Below, piece after piece: positions 25,307-34,195 of a DNA stretch of 64,000 nucleotides. This DNA is from Natronoglomus mannanivorans. GTDB lineage: Archaea; Halobacteriota; Halobacteria; Halobacteriales; Natrialbaceae. The position numbers and the translations under genes were made by a program. The notes below the pieces were generated by a model. The model was not told where the DNA came from. It saw nothing but the letters and a program-made list of their open reading frames with translations, and ran no database searches. The stretch lies in NCBI GenBank assembly GCA_025517485.1, contig JAOPKB010000006.1:124001-188000 (forward strand), given 5' to 3'. Positions within the stretch are counted from its first letter, which is position 1; each line of letters starts with the position of its first letter.

Positions 25307-25969
25307 TCAGGCGATTCCGGCGTAGCCGAGTGCGCTCCAGACGAGATAGAGCGCGAAGACACCCGACAGGATGCCCGCAACCTTTCGAGCGTCGTCTTGC
25401 TCGATGTTCTTCGAGCGCTGGACTGCCGTCGAGAGGAGATAGCCGCTCCAGGCGGTAAAGAGGACGCCGAGGAGCAACGTCCCGATGTAGATCGGGTCCT
25501 CGAGACCGAGACCCAGGATGTAGTCGTGGGTCGCGCTCGCGCCGATACCGGGCGCTTCCTGCGAGGGGTTCTCGGGAATCTCGACGGTGTAGAACAGGGC
25601 GATGATCACGGCCGAGCGGATGAGATACCAGATGCCGATCGGGATGAGCGCCCACGCCGTCGTTCTGAGCAGGCGGATGATCGGCCCTCGTCCGCGGTAG
25701 TGACTCGCGAGGAGGTGAGCGCCGACCGTGTACCAGATCCAGAGTCCGAACAGGAGGAGGACCGGCGCAATCGCCGACGCGAGGAACTCGTAGGTGAGGC
25801 TGTCACCGACGTCACCCATCTCGTCGGCCGCCGTCATCCAGATGTACGCGAATCCGATCGACCCTAGAAGGCCACAGACGAACACGAGGACCGCCTCGAG
25901 GCTGAACCCACGACGGTCGAGGCGCCGCTCTATTTTGTTGTCCATGTATGCTGCGACTTGGCGAAACAT
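25307..25969 (-). CDS. Yip1-like multi-pass membrane protein
   Basis: 220 residues from ATG 25969 (MFRQVAAYMDNKIERRLDRR). Five hydrophobic segments are visible, including AVLVFVCGLLGSIGFAYIWM, FLASAIAPVLLLFGLWIWYT, TAWALIPIGIWYLIRSAVII, YIGTLLLGVLFTAWSGYLLS and VAGILSGVFALYLVWSALGY. Residues such as RLLRTTAWALIPIGIWYLIRS match the Yip1/YIP1-family membrane proteins common in haloarchaea, whose function is not established. No link to sugar catabolism is evident. The frame could begin at 25990, but the inner start is closer to the usual length. Confidence 0.7.
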   Translation of the reverse strand: MFRQVAAYMDNKIERRLDRRGFSLEAVLVFVCGLLGSIGFAYIWMTAADEMGDVGDSLTYEFLASAIAPVLLLFGLWIWYTVGAHLLASHYRGRGPIIRLLRTTAWALIPIGIWYLIRSAVIIALFYTVEIPENPSQEAPGIGASATHDYILGLGLEDPIYIGTLLLGVLFTAWSGYLLSTAVQRSKNIEQDDARKVAGILSGVFALYLVWSALGYAGIA

Positions 25970-26118
25970 GACGCAATCTGCTGCCGACATCTACATAAAT
26001 GTTTGGAAGGTCGCCATGATCTAGACGAGCACGCGCACGTCACCATCTCGAGTTTGCACCGACGAACCCACACGACGCGATACATTGATTGGGATCGGTC
26101 GATACTGTGAACGTAGCT

Positions 26119-26709
26119 ATGATCCTCGGGCTCGTCTCCTGGTTGTTCGGCCGGTCGGAGCCAGCGGGTCGTGTTGGGAAGGCGTCCGGGAAGGACGCCG
26201 ATGCCGACGTCGACGCCGACGAACTCGCAGCACAGGCCAGAAGTGACCAGCTCACACCCGCCGTCCTCTCGAACGACCACGACAGGAGCGCCTATCCGCT
26301 CACCGCGTATCTCGAGGCAGACGAACAACCGGCGTACGTCTTCCGTGGCGGGGATCTCCTGATCAGCGACGCAGAGGGTTCGCTCGCCAGAAAGCATCCG
26401 TCCCGGGAGCTACAGGTCGTGATCTCGGATCAGCGACTGTTGTTCGTCATGGGTGGGCGACGCAGCGACGAGCTGTGGGAGATTCCACACGAAGATGTCG
26501 AAGAGATCTATCTGGACGACGAATCGACCAAGCAGTACATCATCGCCGAATCCGAACGCGACGACGCGTTGATGACGTTCTTTGCGGACGTTACACTGAA
26601 CATGAATCCGGAGCACGTTCGCGAGGCCCTCGCGTTCGTCGAGGCATCCTCGGATCCGGATCCGGTGGAGGAAGAAACGGAGTCAGCAGACCGGCGAGCC
26701 GACGAGTGA
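26119..26709 (+). CDS. PH-like domain hypothetical protein
   Basis: 196 residues from ATG 26119 (MILGLVSWLFGRSEPAG). A low-complexity acidic stretch (DADADVDADELAAQ) is followed by a beta-rich part (VVISDQRLLFVMGGRRSDELWEIPHEDVEEIYLDD) resembling bacterial PH (YokE/bPH_4) domains, with a terminal helix (NMNPEHVREALAFVEAS). Such proteins may associate with membranes; the role is unknown. It sits before the second binding lipoprotein on the same strand with 89 bases between them. Confidence 0.6.
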   Translation: MILGLVSWLFGRSEPAGRVGKASGKDADADVDADELAAQARSDQLTPAVLSNDHDRSAYPLTAYLEADEQPAYVFRGGDLLISDAEGSLARKHPSRELQVVISDQRLLFVMGGRRSDELWEIPHEDVEEIYLDDESTKQYIIAESERDDALMTFFADVTLNMNPEHVREALAFVEASSDPDPVEEETESADRRADE

Positions 26710-26766
26710 GCCGCGGCTATCTCGGCGATCACGGGCGCCGCGAGCGCCCCGCGAGAGCACAAGAGG

Positions 26767-26776
26767 CTTAATAACC
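26767..26776 (+). promoter_or_regulatory. TATA-box-like promoter of the second substrate-binding lipoprotein gene
   Basis: CTTAATAACC centred 28 bases before the ATG at 26799, fitting a leaderless transcript. Confidence 0.5.
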
Positions 26777-26798
26777 AATCTCCTATCTCCGGTCCAGA

Positions 26799-28850
26799 AT
26801 GAACGGCTCCCGAACTCGAGACGGACGCTCGCTGGCCGCCCCGACGGGCGGACACGAGTCGACGGTCAGTCGCCGCCGCCTGCTCGGTGTGCTCGCAGCG
26901 GGTGGCCTCTCAGGAGTCGCAGGCTGTGTCGACGATCAGGAAAACGGCACACAGGACCTCGACGTCGACGGAGAGGTGTGGCAAACGATGGTCTACGGGA
27001 ACATCGAGGAACTCGACCTGGGCACACCCAGCGGACGGCTCGGTTCGTTCGCGTTCGACGTCGGATTCGTGTTCGACCCGGAGACGGGCGAGCCGGAGTT
27101 CGTCCTCGCAGAGTCGTTCGAGGAGACGAACCACACCGTCTCGATCACGCTCAGAGAGGGCCTCGAGTGGAGCACGGGTGACCCTCTCACCGGCGCGGAC
27201 GTCGGTCGGTGGCTCACCATGTATCGAGCGGGGTCGCCGTGGATGGCGCCCGTTCCCGAGATTCGGGACGGGGAGACCGAACCGGGGTCGGCCTGGGACG
27301 CGATCACGGACGTCGAGTGGGACGAGCGAACGGTGACCGTGACCGGCGAGTTCGAGTCCGTCGAGAGCCCTCTGTTCTTCCTGAACACGTACCTCGGGAG
27401 TCGGCCGAAACGGTACTACGAGGGCTACTGGGACGACTTTCGCCGAGCGTACGAGGACGATCCGTGGGAGAGCGAGGAGACGCGGCAGGCAGTCGTCGAC
27501 GCTCTCGAGGGGATCTGGGACGTCACGGGACGGAACGGTCCCGACGCTGGCATCCACCTCGAGGAGGAGTACGATGGCGAGGGCTGGGAGGCGGCGTTCA
27601 GCGGTCTCTGGTACCCCTACCGGCGAGACGCGGGGAACCTCCACTTTCGGGTCAACGAGCGCCATCCGTTCGCGGATCGAGTGAACTACGACGAGGTGGT
27701 CTGGACGTTCGCCGACGATCCGAACGGACCCCTCCGGGCCGTCCAGTCCGGCGACGTCGACGGGGCGATGCGCGCCGATATCACCGAGACCGTTCTCGCG
27801 GACATTCCCTCGGGATTCGATTCGTTTCCGGGGCCGCCCGAGACCCTGACGGCGCTGGCGGTCAACCACGGGGCCTACCACCTCTGGGAGCGAGACGTCA
27901 GGGCCGCCCTGCAGTACGCCATCGATCGGAACCAGCTCGTGGAGAACCTCAATCCGGTGACGGACACTCCCGTCTCGATTCCGGGTGCGGATCTCCACCC
28001 CGATCGATGGGCCCCACCGGCGTTGCGCGAGACGCTGCGACCGTACGAGTACGATCGAGAGCGGGCCCGCGAACTGCTCTCTCGTGCCGACTTCACCCGA
28101 GACGGTGACACCTGGCTGACGCCCGAGGGTGAACCGTTCGAACTCGAGCTTCTGACGACGATCACAGACTCGCCGCTCGAGCGCTCGGTCGCCAGCCAGC
28201 TCCAAGCGTTCGGGATCGACGCCGACTACATCGCCGTCGAGGAGACCACCTACCAGGATCGGTTGGACTACGGCTACTTCGCCGCGACCAGGGACGTCCA
28301 CTCGAACCCGAACGCCGCCGGCCTCGAGCGGATCCGAACGGCGGATATCGTCCGTCGCCCCACCTACAGGGACAGTGCTCCCCAGTCGGTGTATCTGGGG
28401 CGGGAGTTCGATCGACTGGACGACCTCGAGTGGGACGAGTCTTCGAGTGAGTCGGGTGACGGCCACCTCACGGCCGAGGATACCGACGTACTCCGGTCGC
28501 TCACCGTCGACGCGCCACCGCTCGGCGAACCCGATGGCGACCTCCGGGAGTGGTCGTACCTCTATCACGCCACGATGGTCGTCGCCGCGGACGACGCCGA
28601 AGAGAAACTCGAGCACGCCCGGATCTGTACGTGGATCTACAACTATCAGGTGCCGAAACTCGAGCTTACCGTCCAGCGCCCACAGATCGTCCACCGGACG
28701 GACGGCTGGCACGTTCCCGACGCCGAGGACTCCGTGTGGGACCAGACCGGAGGTGGACTGCACTCGAGCGGGCTCTGGGCTGCCCTCGGATACGGTCGGA
28801 TCCAGCGCGAAGCAGATAGCGAGCGTGTCGCCGCTCGCTCACAGCTCTGA
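26799..28850 (+). CDS. ABC transporter substrate-binding lipoprotein, family 5, copy 2
   Basis: 683 residues. Tat lipoprotein signal (TVSRRRLLGVLAAGGLSGVA then GC, lipobox C43), followed by an SBP_bac_5 domain (EGLEWSTGDPLTGADVGRWL; VRAALQYAIDRNQLVENL; ERARELLSRADFTRDGDTWL; FELELLTTITDSPLERSVAS). It is a distant paralogue of the protein at 21.4 kb; both end with a similar block (GEPDGD, WIYNYQVPKLELT). It should bind an oligosaccharide or peptide outside the membrane and pass it to an Opp/Dpp-type importer. Its 3' end overlaps the convergent PL22-like gene by 12 bases. No permease is adjacent. Confidence 0.85.
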   Translation: MNGSRTRDGRSLAAPTGGHESTVSRRRLLGVLAAGGLSGVAGCVDDQENGTQDLDVDGEVWQTMVYGNIEELDLGTPSGRLGSFAFDVGFVFDPETGEPEFVLAESFEETNHTVSITLREGLEWSTGDPLTGADVGRWLTMYRAGSPWMAPVPEIRDGETEPGSAWDAITDVEWDERTVTVTGEFESVESPLFFLNTYLGSRPKRYYEGYWDDFRRAYEDDPWESEETRQAVVDALEGIWDVTGRNGPDAGIHLEEEYDGEGWEAAFSGLWYPYRRDAGNLHFRVNERHPFADRVNYDEVVWTFADDPNGPLRAVQSGDVDGAMRADITETVLADIPSGFDSFPGPPETLTALAVNHGAYHLWERDVRAALQYAIDRNQLVENLNPVTDTPVSIPGADLHPDRWAPPALRETLRPYEYDRERARELLSRADFTRDGDTWLTPEGEPFELELLTTITDSPLERSVASQLQAFGIDADYIAVEETTYQDRLDYGYFAATRDVHSNPNAAGLERIRTADIVRRPTYRDSAPQSVYLGREFDRLDDLEWDESSSESGDGHLTAEDTDVLRSLTVDAPPLGEPDGDLREWSYLYHATMVVAADDAEEKLEHARICTWIYNYQVPKLELTVQRPQIVHRTDGWHVPDAEDSVWDQTGGGLHSSGLWAALGYGRIQREADSERVAARSQL

Positions 28851-29909
28851 CAGCGGCGTCACGGCGAACGTCGGCCGGTCACGAACGAAGGTCGTGTAAC
28901 CCAGATACGAATCGCCGACGAGGAAGGTCGGGTGTGGGTGCCACGGCTGGTCACCGGAGTATTTGCGCGGCGAAACCACGTCGACCGTCGACCGCCCGTC
29001 GGTCACCCGAACGGCGGTTCGATCCTCACTGACGACCGCGGCAGCGATCGTCTCCCCGTCGTGTGTCGCGTGGGCGGTTCGCACAGGCTGCTCCCAGACG
29101 ATCCGTCGGTGCCCGATCTCGAGGTCGAGGACGCCGACGCCCGAGCCGGGCTCGACGTACCAGAGACCGCTGCCGTCGGGACGCCACCAGTACGCCCGGT
29201 GTCGATCCGGGAGCTGTGGACCCAGCGGCCGCGATCCGAGCCCCTCACGTGCGAGCCACGCGTCGGCCGTGGTCGTGGTCGTGGACGCCTCACGTGCGAA
29301 CAATATCACTGTTGGGTCCGTCGGACTGAACTGGACGACGTCACACCCGACGGTGCCCGAGTGCCAGATATCGACCTCGCCGTCGGGGAGGTAGATCGAG
29401 GCGATACGGCGGGTCTCCCCGTCGTCGACGACGAAGCCGATCCGATCGCCGTTTGCGGATCGAGAGAGTCCGGCGACGGCGTCCTCGAGGATGGCGGCGT
29501 CGATCGATCGAGTGCGCTCGATGCGTCCGTCGTCGCCGCCGGTCAGCCGCGGCGTGTAGGTCTCGAGTGAGCCGTCGACGAGAACGTGGACCGTTCCCGT
29601 CGCCGGATCGATCGCGGGCAGTGGTGCCGAGCGGTCGAGCGATGCGACGCGGTGGGCCGTCTCCGACTCGAGGTCGATGGCCGTCAGCGTCCACGAGTCC
29701 TCGGTGACGTCGCTGAACACCCAGTAGAGCCGCCCGTCGGTCGTCGCGTTCGGGAGCGGTGACGGAACGGTTTCGGTGGGGCCGAGTCCGAGCGAGTCGG
29801 CCTCGAGGAGGTGGCTCTCGACGCCGCTATCGGGGTCAGTCCACGACGAGAAGAGCTCGGACGTCTCGGGGCGGACAGGGCCGGCCGCGGGGTCGGTACC
29901 GTCGGTCAT
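28839..29909 (-). CDS. Diverged PL22/oligogalacturonate-lyase-like beta-propeller protein
   Basis: 356 residues built of WD40/DPP4-like propeller blades (DGRLYWVFSDVTEDSWTLTA, IDLESETAHRVASLD, FSPTDPTVILFARE, YWWRPDGSGLWYVE). The C-terminal WHPHPTFLVGDSYLGYTT parallels the SPHPHSRFSPDG metal-binding motif of the three PL22 lyases here. The other His motifs of that family (THTHSN, GHEYW, SHVNASP) are weak or absent (THDGE, DRHRAYWW). It is thus either a diverged lyase with other specificity or a propeller without lyase activity. Convergent with the second binding lipoprotein, overlapping it by 12 bases. Confidence 0.6.
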   Translation of the reverse strand: MTDGTDPAAGPVRPETSELFSSWTDPDSGVESHLLEADSLGLGPTETVPSPLPNATTDGRLYWVFSDVTEDSWTLTAIDLESETAHRVASLDRSAPLPAIDPATGTVHVLVDGSLETYTPRLTGGDDGRIERTRSIDAAILEDAVAGLSRSANGDRIGFVVDDGETRRIASIYLPDGEVDIWHSGTVGCDVVQFSPTDPTVILFAREASTTTTTADAWLAREGLGSRPLGPQLPDRHRAYWWRPDGSGLWYVEPGSGVGVLDLEIGHRRIVWEQPVRTAHATHDGETIAAAVVSEDRTAVRVTDGRSTVDVVSPRKYSGDQPWHPHPTFLVGDSYLGYTTFVRDRPTFAVTPLSEL

Positions 29910-30228
29910 CGTCTCGAAATTGGCTGGTAATCGAGTGCTAATACGTGATTTACGGTCGAGACCGGAGCTGGCGACGACGGAGTCGACGTGAGGGGAGTGG
30001 ACATACGCGAGAATCCGCTCGCGGTCCTATAAACCGTCCGACTAGGCGGGGATTTCGACGACTGGACGCCTCGAGAGAGTCTCCGTGAAGTTGTTACATC
30101 GGAAAAGATTTATACATATGAGACTACCTTCATCGTAGCATGATATGGTCTGCCAGCCGTAGTGACAATCGACTACTGCGAACTGAGCTTCGGTGTCTCT
30201 CCGTCGGAAAGATCATAGCCAGATTCGT
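29910..30228. other. 319-base gap holding the DUF4129 operon promoter and a possible 30-codon leader
   Basis: Divergent region between the PL22-like gene and the DUF4129 operon. A strong TATA-like TTTATACAT lies at 30109-30117, and a short frame starts 27 bases later (see the 30140 entry). Nothing else was seen. Confidence 0.5.
30109..30117 (+). promoter_or_regulatory. TATA-box-like promoter of the DUF4129-DUF58 operon
   Basis: TTTATACAT is centred 27 bases before an ATG at 30140 and about 115 bases before the DUF4129 ATG. Transcription from it would give either a leaderless leader-peptide mRNA or a long 5' leader. Confidence 0.55.
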
Positions 30229-30232
30229 ATGA
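30140..30232 (+). CDS. Possible 30-residue leader peptide overlapping the DUF4129 start
   Basis: ATG 30140 opens a frame MIWSASRSDNRLLRTELRCL then SVGKIIARFV whose TGA (30230-30232) overlaps the ATG of the next gene in an ATGA arrangement. It begins at the position predicted for a leaderless transcript from the TATA box at 30109. The peptide is basic and matches no family known to me, so it may be a translated upstream ORF that couples or regulates translation, or coincidence. Confidence 0.35.
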   Translation: MIWSASRSDNRLLRTELRCLSVGKIIARFV

Positions 30233-31302
30233 AACGACCTAGTAGCAGTCGTGGCGTACTCACCGTCGTCGTGGCAGTACTCTGTATTGCCGGCATCGCG
30301 ATGGCCGCAGCGACGCTCACGACGGCCGATCCGATCGGTGCTGACGACGAGCAGGACCTCTTCGTCCCGCCATCGCCGGGCGGTGAGGTCGATATCGACA
30401 ACGACTCGGGGGGCCCGGATGTCAGTGACGAACCGGGTGGTGGAGGTGCGACCGAACGAATGACGATGACGACCTGTGTCGAGGTACTGGACGGAACCAG
30501 TGGAATACTCGGCGTGGTCGTCGGATTCATGGCGATCGTCGGACTCATCTACTATCGGTTCAACTTCTCGATGTCGATGTTAGCCGGGTGGACGTTACTC
30601 CCACCGGTTATGCTGGTATACTTCCTCGTGACCGACTGTGGACCGAGCGGGAGCGGGCCGCTCGCTGGCGGAAGCTTCGCGCCCGATGGCAGTGGTGGTG
30701 GCGCTCTCGTTCCGGTCGGAGCCGTTCCGCCGTGGGCGCTGGGTCTGCTGGTCGGCGGCGTCTTCGTCGTCGCAGCCGTCGCGCTCTACCGATCGACCGG
30801 TGAGGACGAGGTCGTCATCTCTCAGGACGAGGGAGTCGACGAACCGGAACTCGATCAGTTCGCGGAAGCGGCCGGAAAGGCGGCCGACCGGATCGAAGAG
30901 CACAACGCCGACGTGGACAACACCGTCTACAGAGCCTGGCTCGAGATGACCGGGCTCCTCAACGTCGACCGGCCCGAGACCTACTCGGCCGGTGAGTTCG
31001 CAGACGCCGCGATCGACCTCGGCATGGCCGAGTCCGACGTCTCGGAGCTCACGGAGCTGTTCAACGAGGTCCGCTACGGCGGCAAGGACGCCGCAGCCAG
31101 AGAGGACCGTGCGATCGAGATCCTGCGAACGATCGAATCACAGTACAGCGCTCAGGAGACGAATGAGACTCAGGACGAACTCGAGACAGAGACAGAGACG
31201 GAAACGGAAACGGACACGAACAGTACAGACACCGACGATGTTGGCGAGAACGACGACGACAACGGCAACGATAACGAGGACGGCGAGGTGACCGACCGAT
31301 GA
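30229..31302 (+). CDS. DUF4129 domain membrane protein
   Basis: 357 residues from ATG 30229; a GTG at 30193 is less likely. Hydrophobic segments: VLTVVVAVLCIAGIAMAAAT (signal anchor), GILGVVVGFMAIVGLIYY, MLAGWTLLPPVMLVYFLV and WALGLLVGGVFVVAAVALY. The cytoplasmic C-terminal part (VYRAWLEMTGLLNVDRPETY, SAGEFADAAIDLGMAESDVS, ELTELFNEVRYGG) is the DUF4129 signature. The tail is acidic Glu/Thr/Asp low complexity. DUF4129 proteins usually travel with DUF58, MoxR and transglutaminase-like genes and are suspected to assemble or mature membrane complexes. The gene overlaps the DUF58 gene by 4 bases (ATGA), indicating one operon. Confidence 0.8.
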   Translation: MKRPSSSRGVLTVVVAVLCIAGIAMAAATLTTADPIGADDEQDLFVPPSPGGEVDIDNDSGGPDVSDEPGGGGATERMTMTTCVEVLDGTSGILGVVVGFMAIVGLIYYRFNFSMSMLAGWTLLPPVMLVYFLVTDCGPSGSGPLAGGSFAPDGSGGGALVPVGAVPPWALGLLVGGVFVVAAVALYRSTGEDEVVISQDEGVDEPELDQFAEAAGKAADRIEEHNADVDNTVYRAWLEMTGLLNVDRPETYSAGEFADAAIDLGMAESDVSELTELFNEVRYGGKDAAAREDRAIEILRTIESQYSAQETNETQDELETETETETETDTNSTDTDDVGENDDDNGNDNEDGEVTDR

Positions 31303-33329
31303 GCGCCGCATCGTCGCTCGACGACCTCTCGCGGCGAGCCATGGCGGTCATCGGGATCGTCGCGTTCGCACTCGGCGTCGCCGCGATCGTCGTCGTCCAG
31401 CCGCTGGTCGATAGTCTTCCCTCGAGTTTCGCGTTCGTCGGCCTCTTCGGGGCCATCGCGTTCGTACTGGGGCTGTGGATGTTTCGCGCACGGTACCGTG
31501 GCGGTGTCGAGTCGACGACCGTTCTCGACATCGAGTATCCGATGTCGACGCCGACGCCGGGACACGACATCGATAGTGCACTCTACCAGCTCACGGAGCT
31601 TCGGGAAGGGACGATCGAGTACAAAGAGCAGATCCAGAAGCGTCTGGGTGAGGTCGCAGTCGCCGTCGTCAGCCAGCGCGAGAACTGCTCGCGTGAGGAG
31701 GCGATTCAGCATCTAGAGAACGGCACGTGGACGGACGATTCGGTCGCGGCGTCCTTTTTCTCGGGTGGCAGCCCGCCACGCCAGTCGTTCATGGAGCGGA
31801 AGTTCGGCTCCGGCGACACCCCCTACGAACAGTGGGTCGAGGCGGCCGTCGACGCGATCGTCGAGCGCGCGGATATGGGCTCGGCGGAGGACCCGACGAC
31901 GGTCCCACAGACCGAAGAGGATACTGGGCTCCGTGCCCGACTCGGTCTCTCCTCGTCGACGATCACCGATCCGCCGTCCACGCGAGGGACGAACTACCGG
32001 AGTTCCGGCGAGTACGACGACGCAGAGCGCGTCGCCGATGGCGTTCTCTACGCGAACGTCGTCGAGACCGGACACTGGCGCGGGATCACGGCGTTCGGGC
32101 TCGTCGCGGCAGGCTGGGGGATCATCACCTTCACGCCCGCGGTGTTGCTCATCAGCGTCGTCGCGATCGGCTTCGCGGCCTACGCCCGCATGGGAACGGC
32201 TCCCGACCTGACGGCCCTCGAGATCGACCGTCACCTGAGCAACGACCAGCCGGATCCGGGCGAACCGGTCGAGGTGACCGTCACCGTCCGCAACGGCGGA
32301 GACGCGTTCCTCTCGGACCTTCGGCTGATCGACGCCGTTCCGGAACCGATCCGTGTCGTCGACGGCTCGCCGCGACTCGCGACCGCCCTGCGGCCGGGAT
32401 CGCAGGCGACGTTCACCTACACCTTCGTCGCCGAACGCGGCAGCCACGAGTGGCCGGTGCAGGTCGTCGCCCGTGACTTCTCGGGATCGATCGAACGCGA
32501 GGCGCTCGTGCAAGTCGACGCGTCGATCCAGTGTGTCCCGCCGCTGAAGACGGTCAGCGACATGCCGGTGCGCTCGCAGACGTCGCTGTACTCCGGACAG
32601 GTCGACACCGCCATCGGTGGCTCCGGCCTCGAGTTCTTCGCGGTCCGGGAGTACCGCGAGGGCGACCCGATGAACCGAATCGACTGGAAACGCCACGCTC
32701 GAACCGGCGAGCTCGCGACGATCGACTTCCGACTCGAGCGCGCGGCGAACGTCGTGCTCCTGTTCGACGGCCGTGATTCGGCGTACGTCTCGCCGACGCC
32801 GGGTGACCAACACGCCGTCGATCGGAGCGTCGCCGCGGCGACGGAGATCTTCACGGCGCTGGCCGACCGGGGCGATCTGGTCGGACTGGCGGCGTTCGAC
32901 ACGGTTCCGTGTTGGCTCGGTCCGAGCGCCGGCGACGGCCACGAGGAACGGGCGCGGCGGATCTTCACCAGCCACCCGGCGCTGTCGACGATTCCGCCGA
33001 CGAAGTCGGAGACCGAGGGTCACTACGTCGACCCGATGAACCACGTCCGACAGCAGCTCTCGCCGGGCTCACAGATCATGATGTTCTCGCCGCTGTGTGA
33101 CGACTACACGGCGGAAGTCGCACGGCGGCTGGATTCGGCGGGCCACCTGGTGACGATCATCAGTCCCAACCCGACCGCGGATCGAACGGTCGGACAGCGA
33201 CTGGCCCGCGTCGAACGGAACATGCGAGTGAACGAACTTCGCGAACGCGGCATCCGCGTCGTGAACTGGAACTACGACGCGACGCTCGGGCTCGAGCTCG
33301 ATCGCGCCGAAAAGAGGTGGGCAGTATGA
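31299..33329 (+). CDS. DUF58 domain protein with N-terminal membrane region
   Basis: 676 residues. Two N-terminal membrane segments (AVIGIVAFALGVAAIVVV and FAFVGLFGAIAFVLGLWM) precede a soluble part (about 70-220). A further membrane pair (ITAFGLVAAGWGIITFTPAV, LLISVVAIGFAAYARM), an Ig/DUF11-like domain (GEPVEVTVTVRNGGDAFLSD), the DUF58 signature (FFAVREYREGDPMNRIDWKR) and a vWA-like fold (NVVLLFDGRDSAYV) follow. DUF58 proteins act with MoxR AAA ATPases, probably as vWA-type partners in folding or metal insertion of cell-envelope complexes. The first about 200 residues may correspond to a family that is separate in other haloarchaea, that is, a fusion. It overlaps both neighbours by 4 bases. 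Confidence 0.8.
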   Translation: MSAASSLDDLSRRAMAVIGIVAFALGVAAIVVVQPLVDSLPSSFAFVGLFGAIAFVLGLWMFRARYRGGVESTTVLDIEYPMSTPTPGHDIDSALYQLTELREGTIEYKEQIQKRLGEVAVAVVSQRENCSREEAIQHLENGTWTDDSVAASFFSGGSPPRQSFMERKFGSGDTPYEQWVEAAVDAIVERADMGSAEDPTTVPQTEEDTGLRARLGLSSSTITDPPSTRGTNYRSSGEYDDAERVADGVLYANVVETGHWRGITAFGLVAAGWGIITFTPAVLLISVVAIGFAAYARMGTAPDLTALEIDRHLSNDQPDPGEPVEVTVTVRNGGDAFLSDLRLIDAVPEPIRVVDGSPRLATALRPGSQATFTYTFVAERGSHEWPVQVVARDFSGSIEREALVQVDASIQCVPPLKTVSDMPVRSQTSLYSGQVDTAIGGSGLEFFAVREYREGDPMNRIDWKRHARTGELATIDFRLERAANVVLLFDGRDSAYVSPTPGDQHAVDRSVAAATEIFTALADRGDLVGLAAFDTVPCWLGPSAGDGHEERARRIFTSHPALSTIPPTKSETEGHYVDPMNHVRQQLSPGSQIMMFSPLCDDYTAEVARRLDSAGHLVTIISPNPTADRTVGQRLARVERNMRVNELRERGIRVVNWNYDATLGLELDRAEKRWAV

Positions 33330-33859
33330 GTACCCAAACACCGACACAGAATCTCGAGGCAGTCGACGTCGATCACTCCCCGACGCGGGTGAGCAGTCTG
33401 GCGGCGGTCGCTGCGGCACTGATCGCCGCACTGACCAGCGCGCCGTTTGCGGTGCTGGCGGTGCCGCTCGGCTTCGGCGGGCTCGCGATCCTCGCCAGTG
33501 GGCTGTTCGGCGAACCGAGTCGAGCCCGCGTGACCCTCGGAGCCGCTGGATTGTTCCTGTCGGTGCTCGTCGCCGGCGGGTTCGGAACACCGGCGGAGGT
33601 GCTGTTGATCAGTATGATCGGCACGCTGCTCGCGTGGGACCTCGGTCAGCACGCGATCGGTCTCGGCGAACAGGTCGGCAGTCACAGCAAGACCCAGCGA
33701 AACGAGATCGTCCACGCGTCGCTGAGTGCGATGGTCGCGGCGATCTCCGCTGCGATCGGCTACCTCGTCTTCGCCACCGCCGGCGGTGGCCGCCCGGTCT
33801 CCGCGCTCATCTTGTTGCTGGTCGCGGTCGTCTTCTTCGCCTGGGCGCTGCGGACCTGA
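33326..33859 (+). CDS. Small polytopic membrane protein of the DUF58/MoxR operon (DUF7519-like)
   Basis: 177 residues beginning MSTQTPTQNLEAVDV at an ATG that overlaps the DUF58 stop by 4 bases. Five to six hydrophobic segments are visible: VSSLAAVAAALIAALTSAPF, AVLAVPLGFGGLAILASGLF, RVTLGAAGLFLSVLVAGGFG, EVLLISMIGTLLAWDLG, SLSAMVAAISAAIGYLVFAT and VSALILLLVAVVFFAWAL. Haloarchaeal DUF4129-DUF58-MoxR clusters usually carry such a membrane protein between DUF58 and MoxR. The function is unknown; it is inferred to be part of the same membrane machine. Confidence 0.7.
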   Translation: MSTQTPTQNLEAVDVDHSPTRVSSLAAVAAALIAALTSAPFAVLAVPLGFGGLAILASGLFGEPSRARVTLGAAGLFLSVLVAGGFGTPAEVLLISMIGTLLAWDLGQHAIGLGEQVGSHSKTQRNEIVHASLSAMVAAISAAIGYLVFATAGGGRPVSALILLLVAVVFFAWALRT

Positions 33860-34195
33860 TCGGCTCTCGATCGATTCTATTCTCTCTCGAACCGTCCGTA
33901 CTCACCTTTGTGTCGGTACCACGGCTCTCACTGTCGTCCCGTGACACCGTTCTCGATCTCTCGAGCGGACGAACGTGTCGCGGATTCGCAGTCGTTCTGC
34001 CCTCGCCAGTTGCGGGCTCGCTTCGGCTACGCTCGAGACACGGCTACGACCGCCCCTCTTCGAAACCGAGACTCATGTTCGGCCGTTACGAGGTGCATAC
34101 CGGACGCCTGTAGTGGATTTGGCAGATCAGAGAGACGTATCGGTCACGGATCATGAACCGTCACTCCTAAGAGCATACGGTGCGACGGTTTGGGC
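33860..34195. other. 336-base gap between the DUF7519-like and MoxR genes
   Basis: The first about 40 bases are T-rich (CTATTCTCTCTCG) and may terminate the upstream operon. CCTAAGAG near 34167 may serve as a weak promoter for MoxR. No coding frame with haloarchaeal character was found. Confidence 0.35.

Noticed and set aside
30193..30228. GTG start 12 codons upstream of the DUF4129 ATG
   Set aside because: The ATG at 30229 fits the signal-anchor start and the ATGA overlap with the short leader frame.
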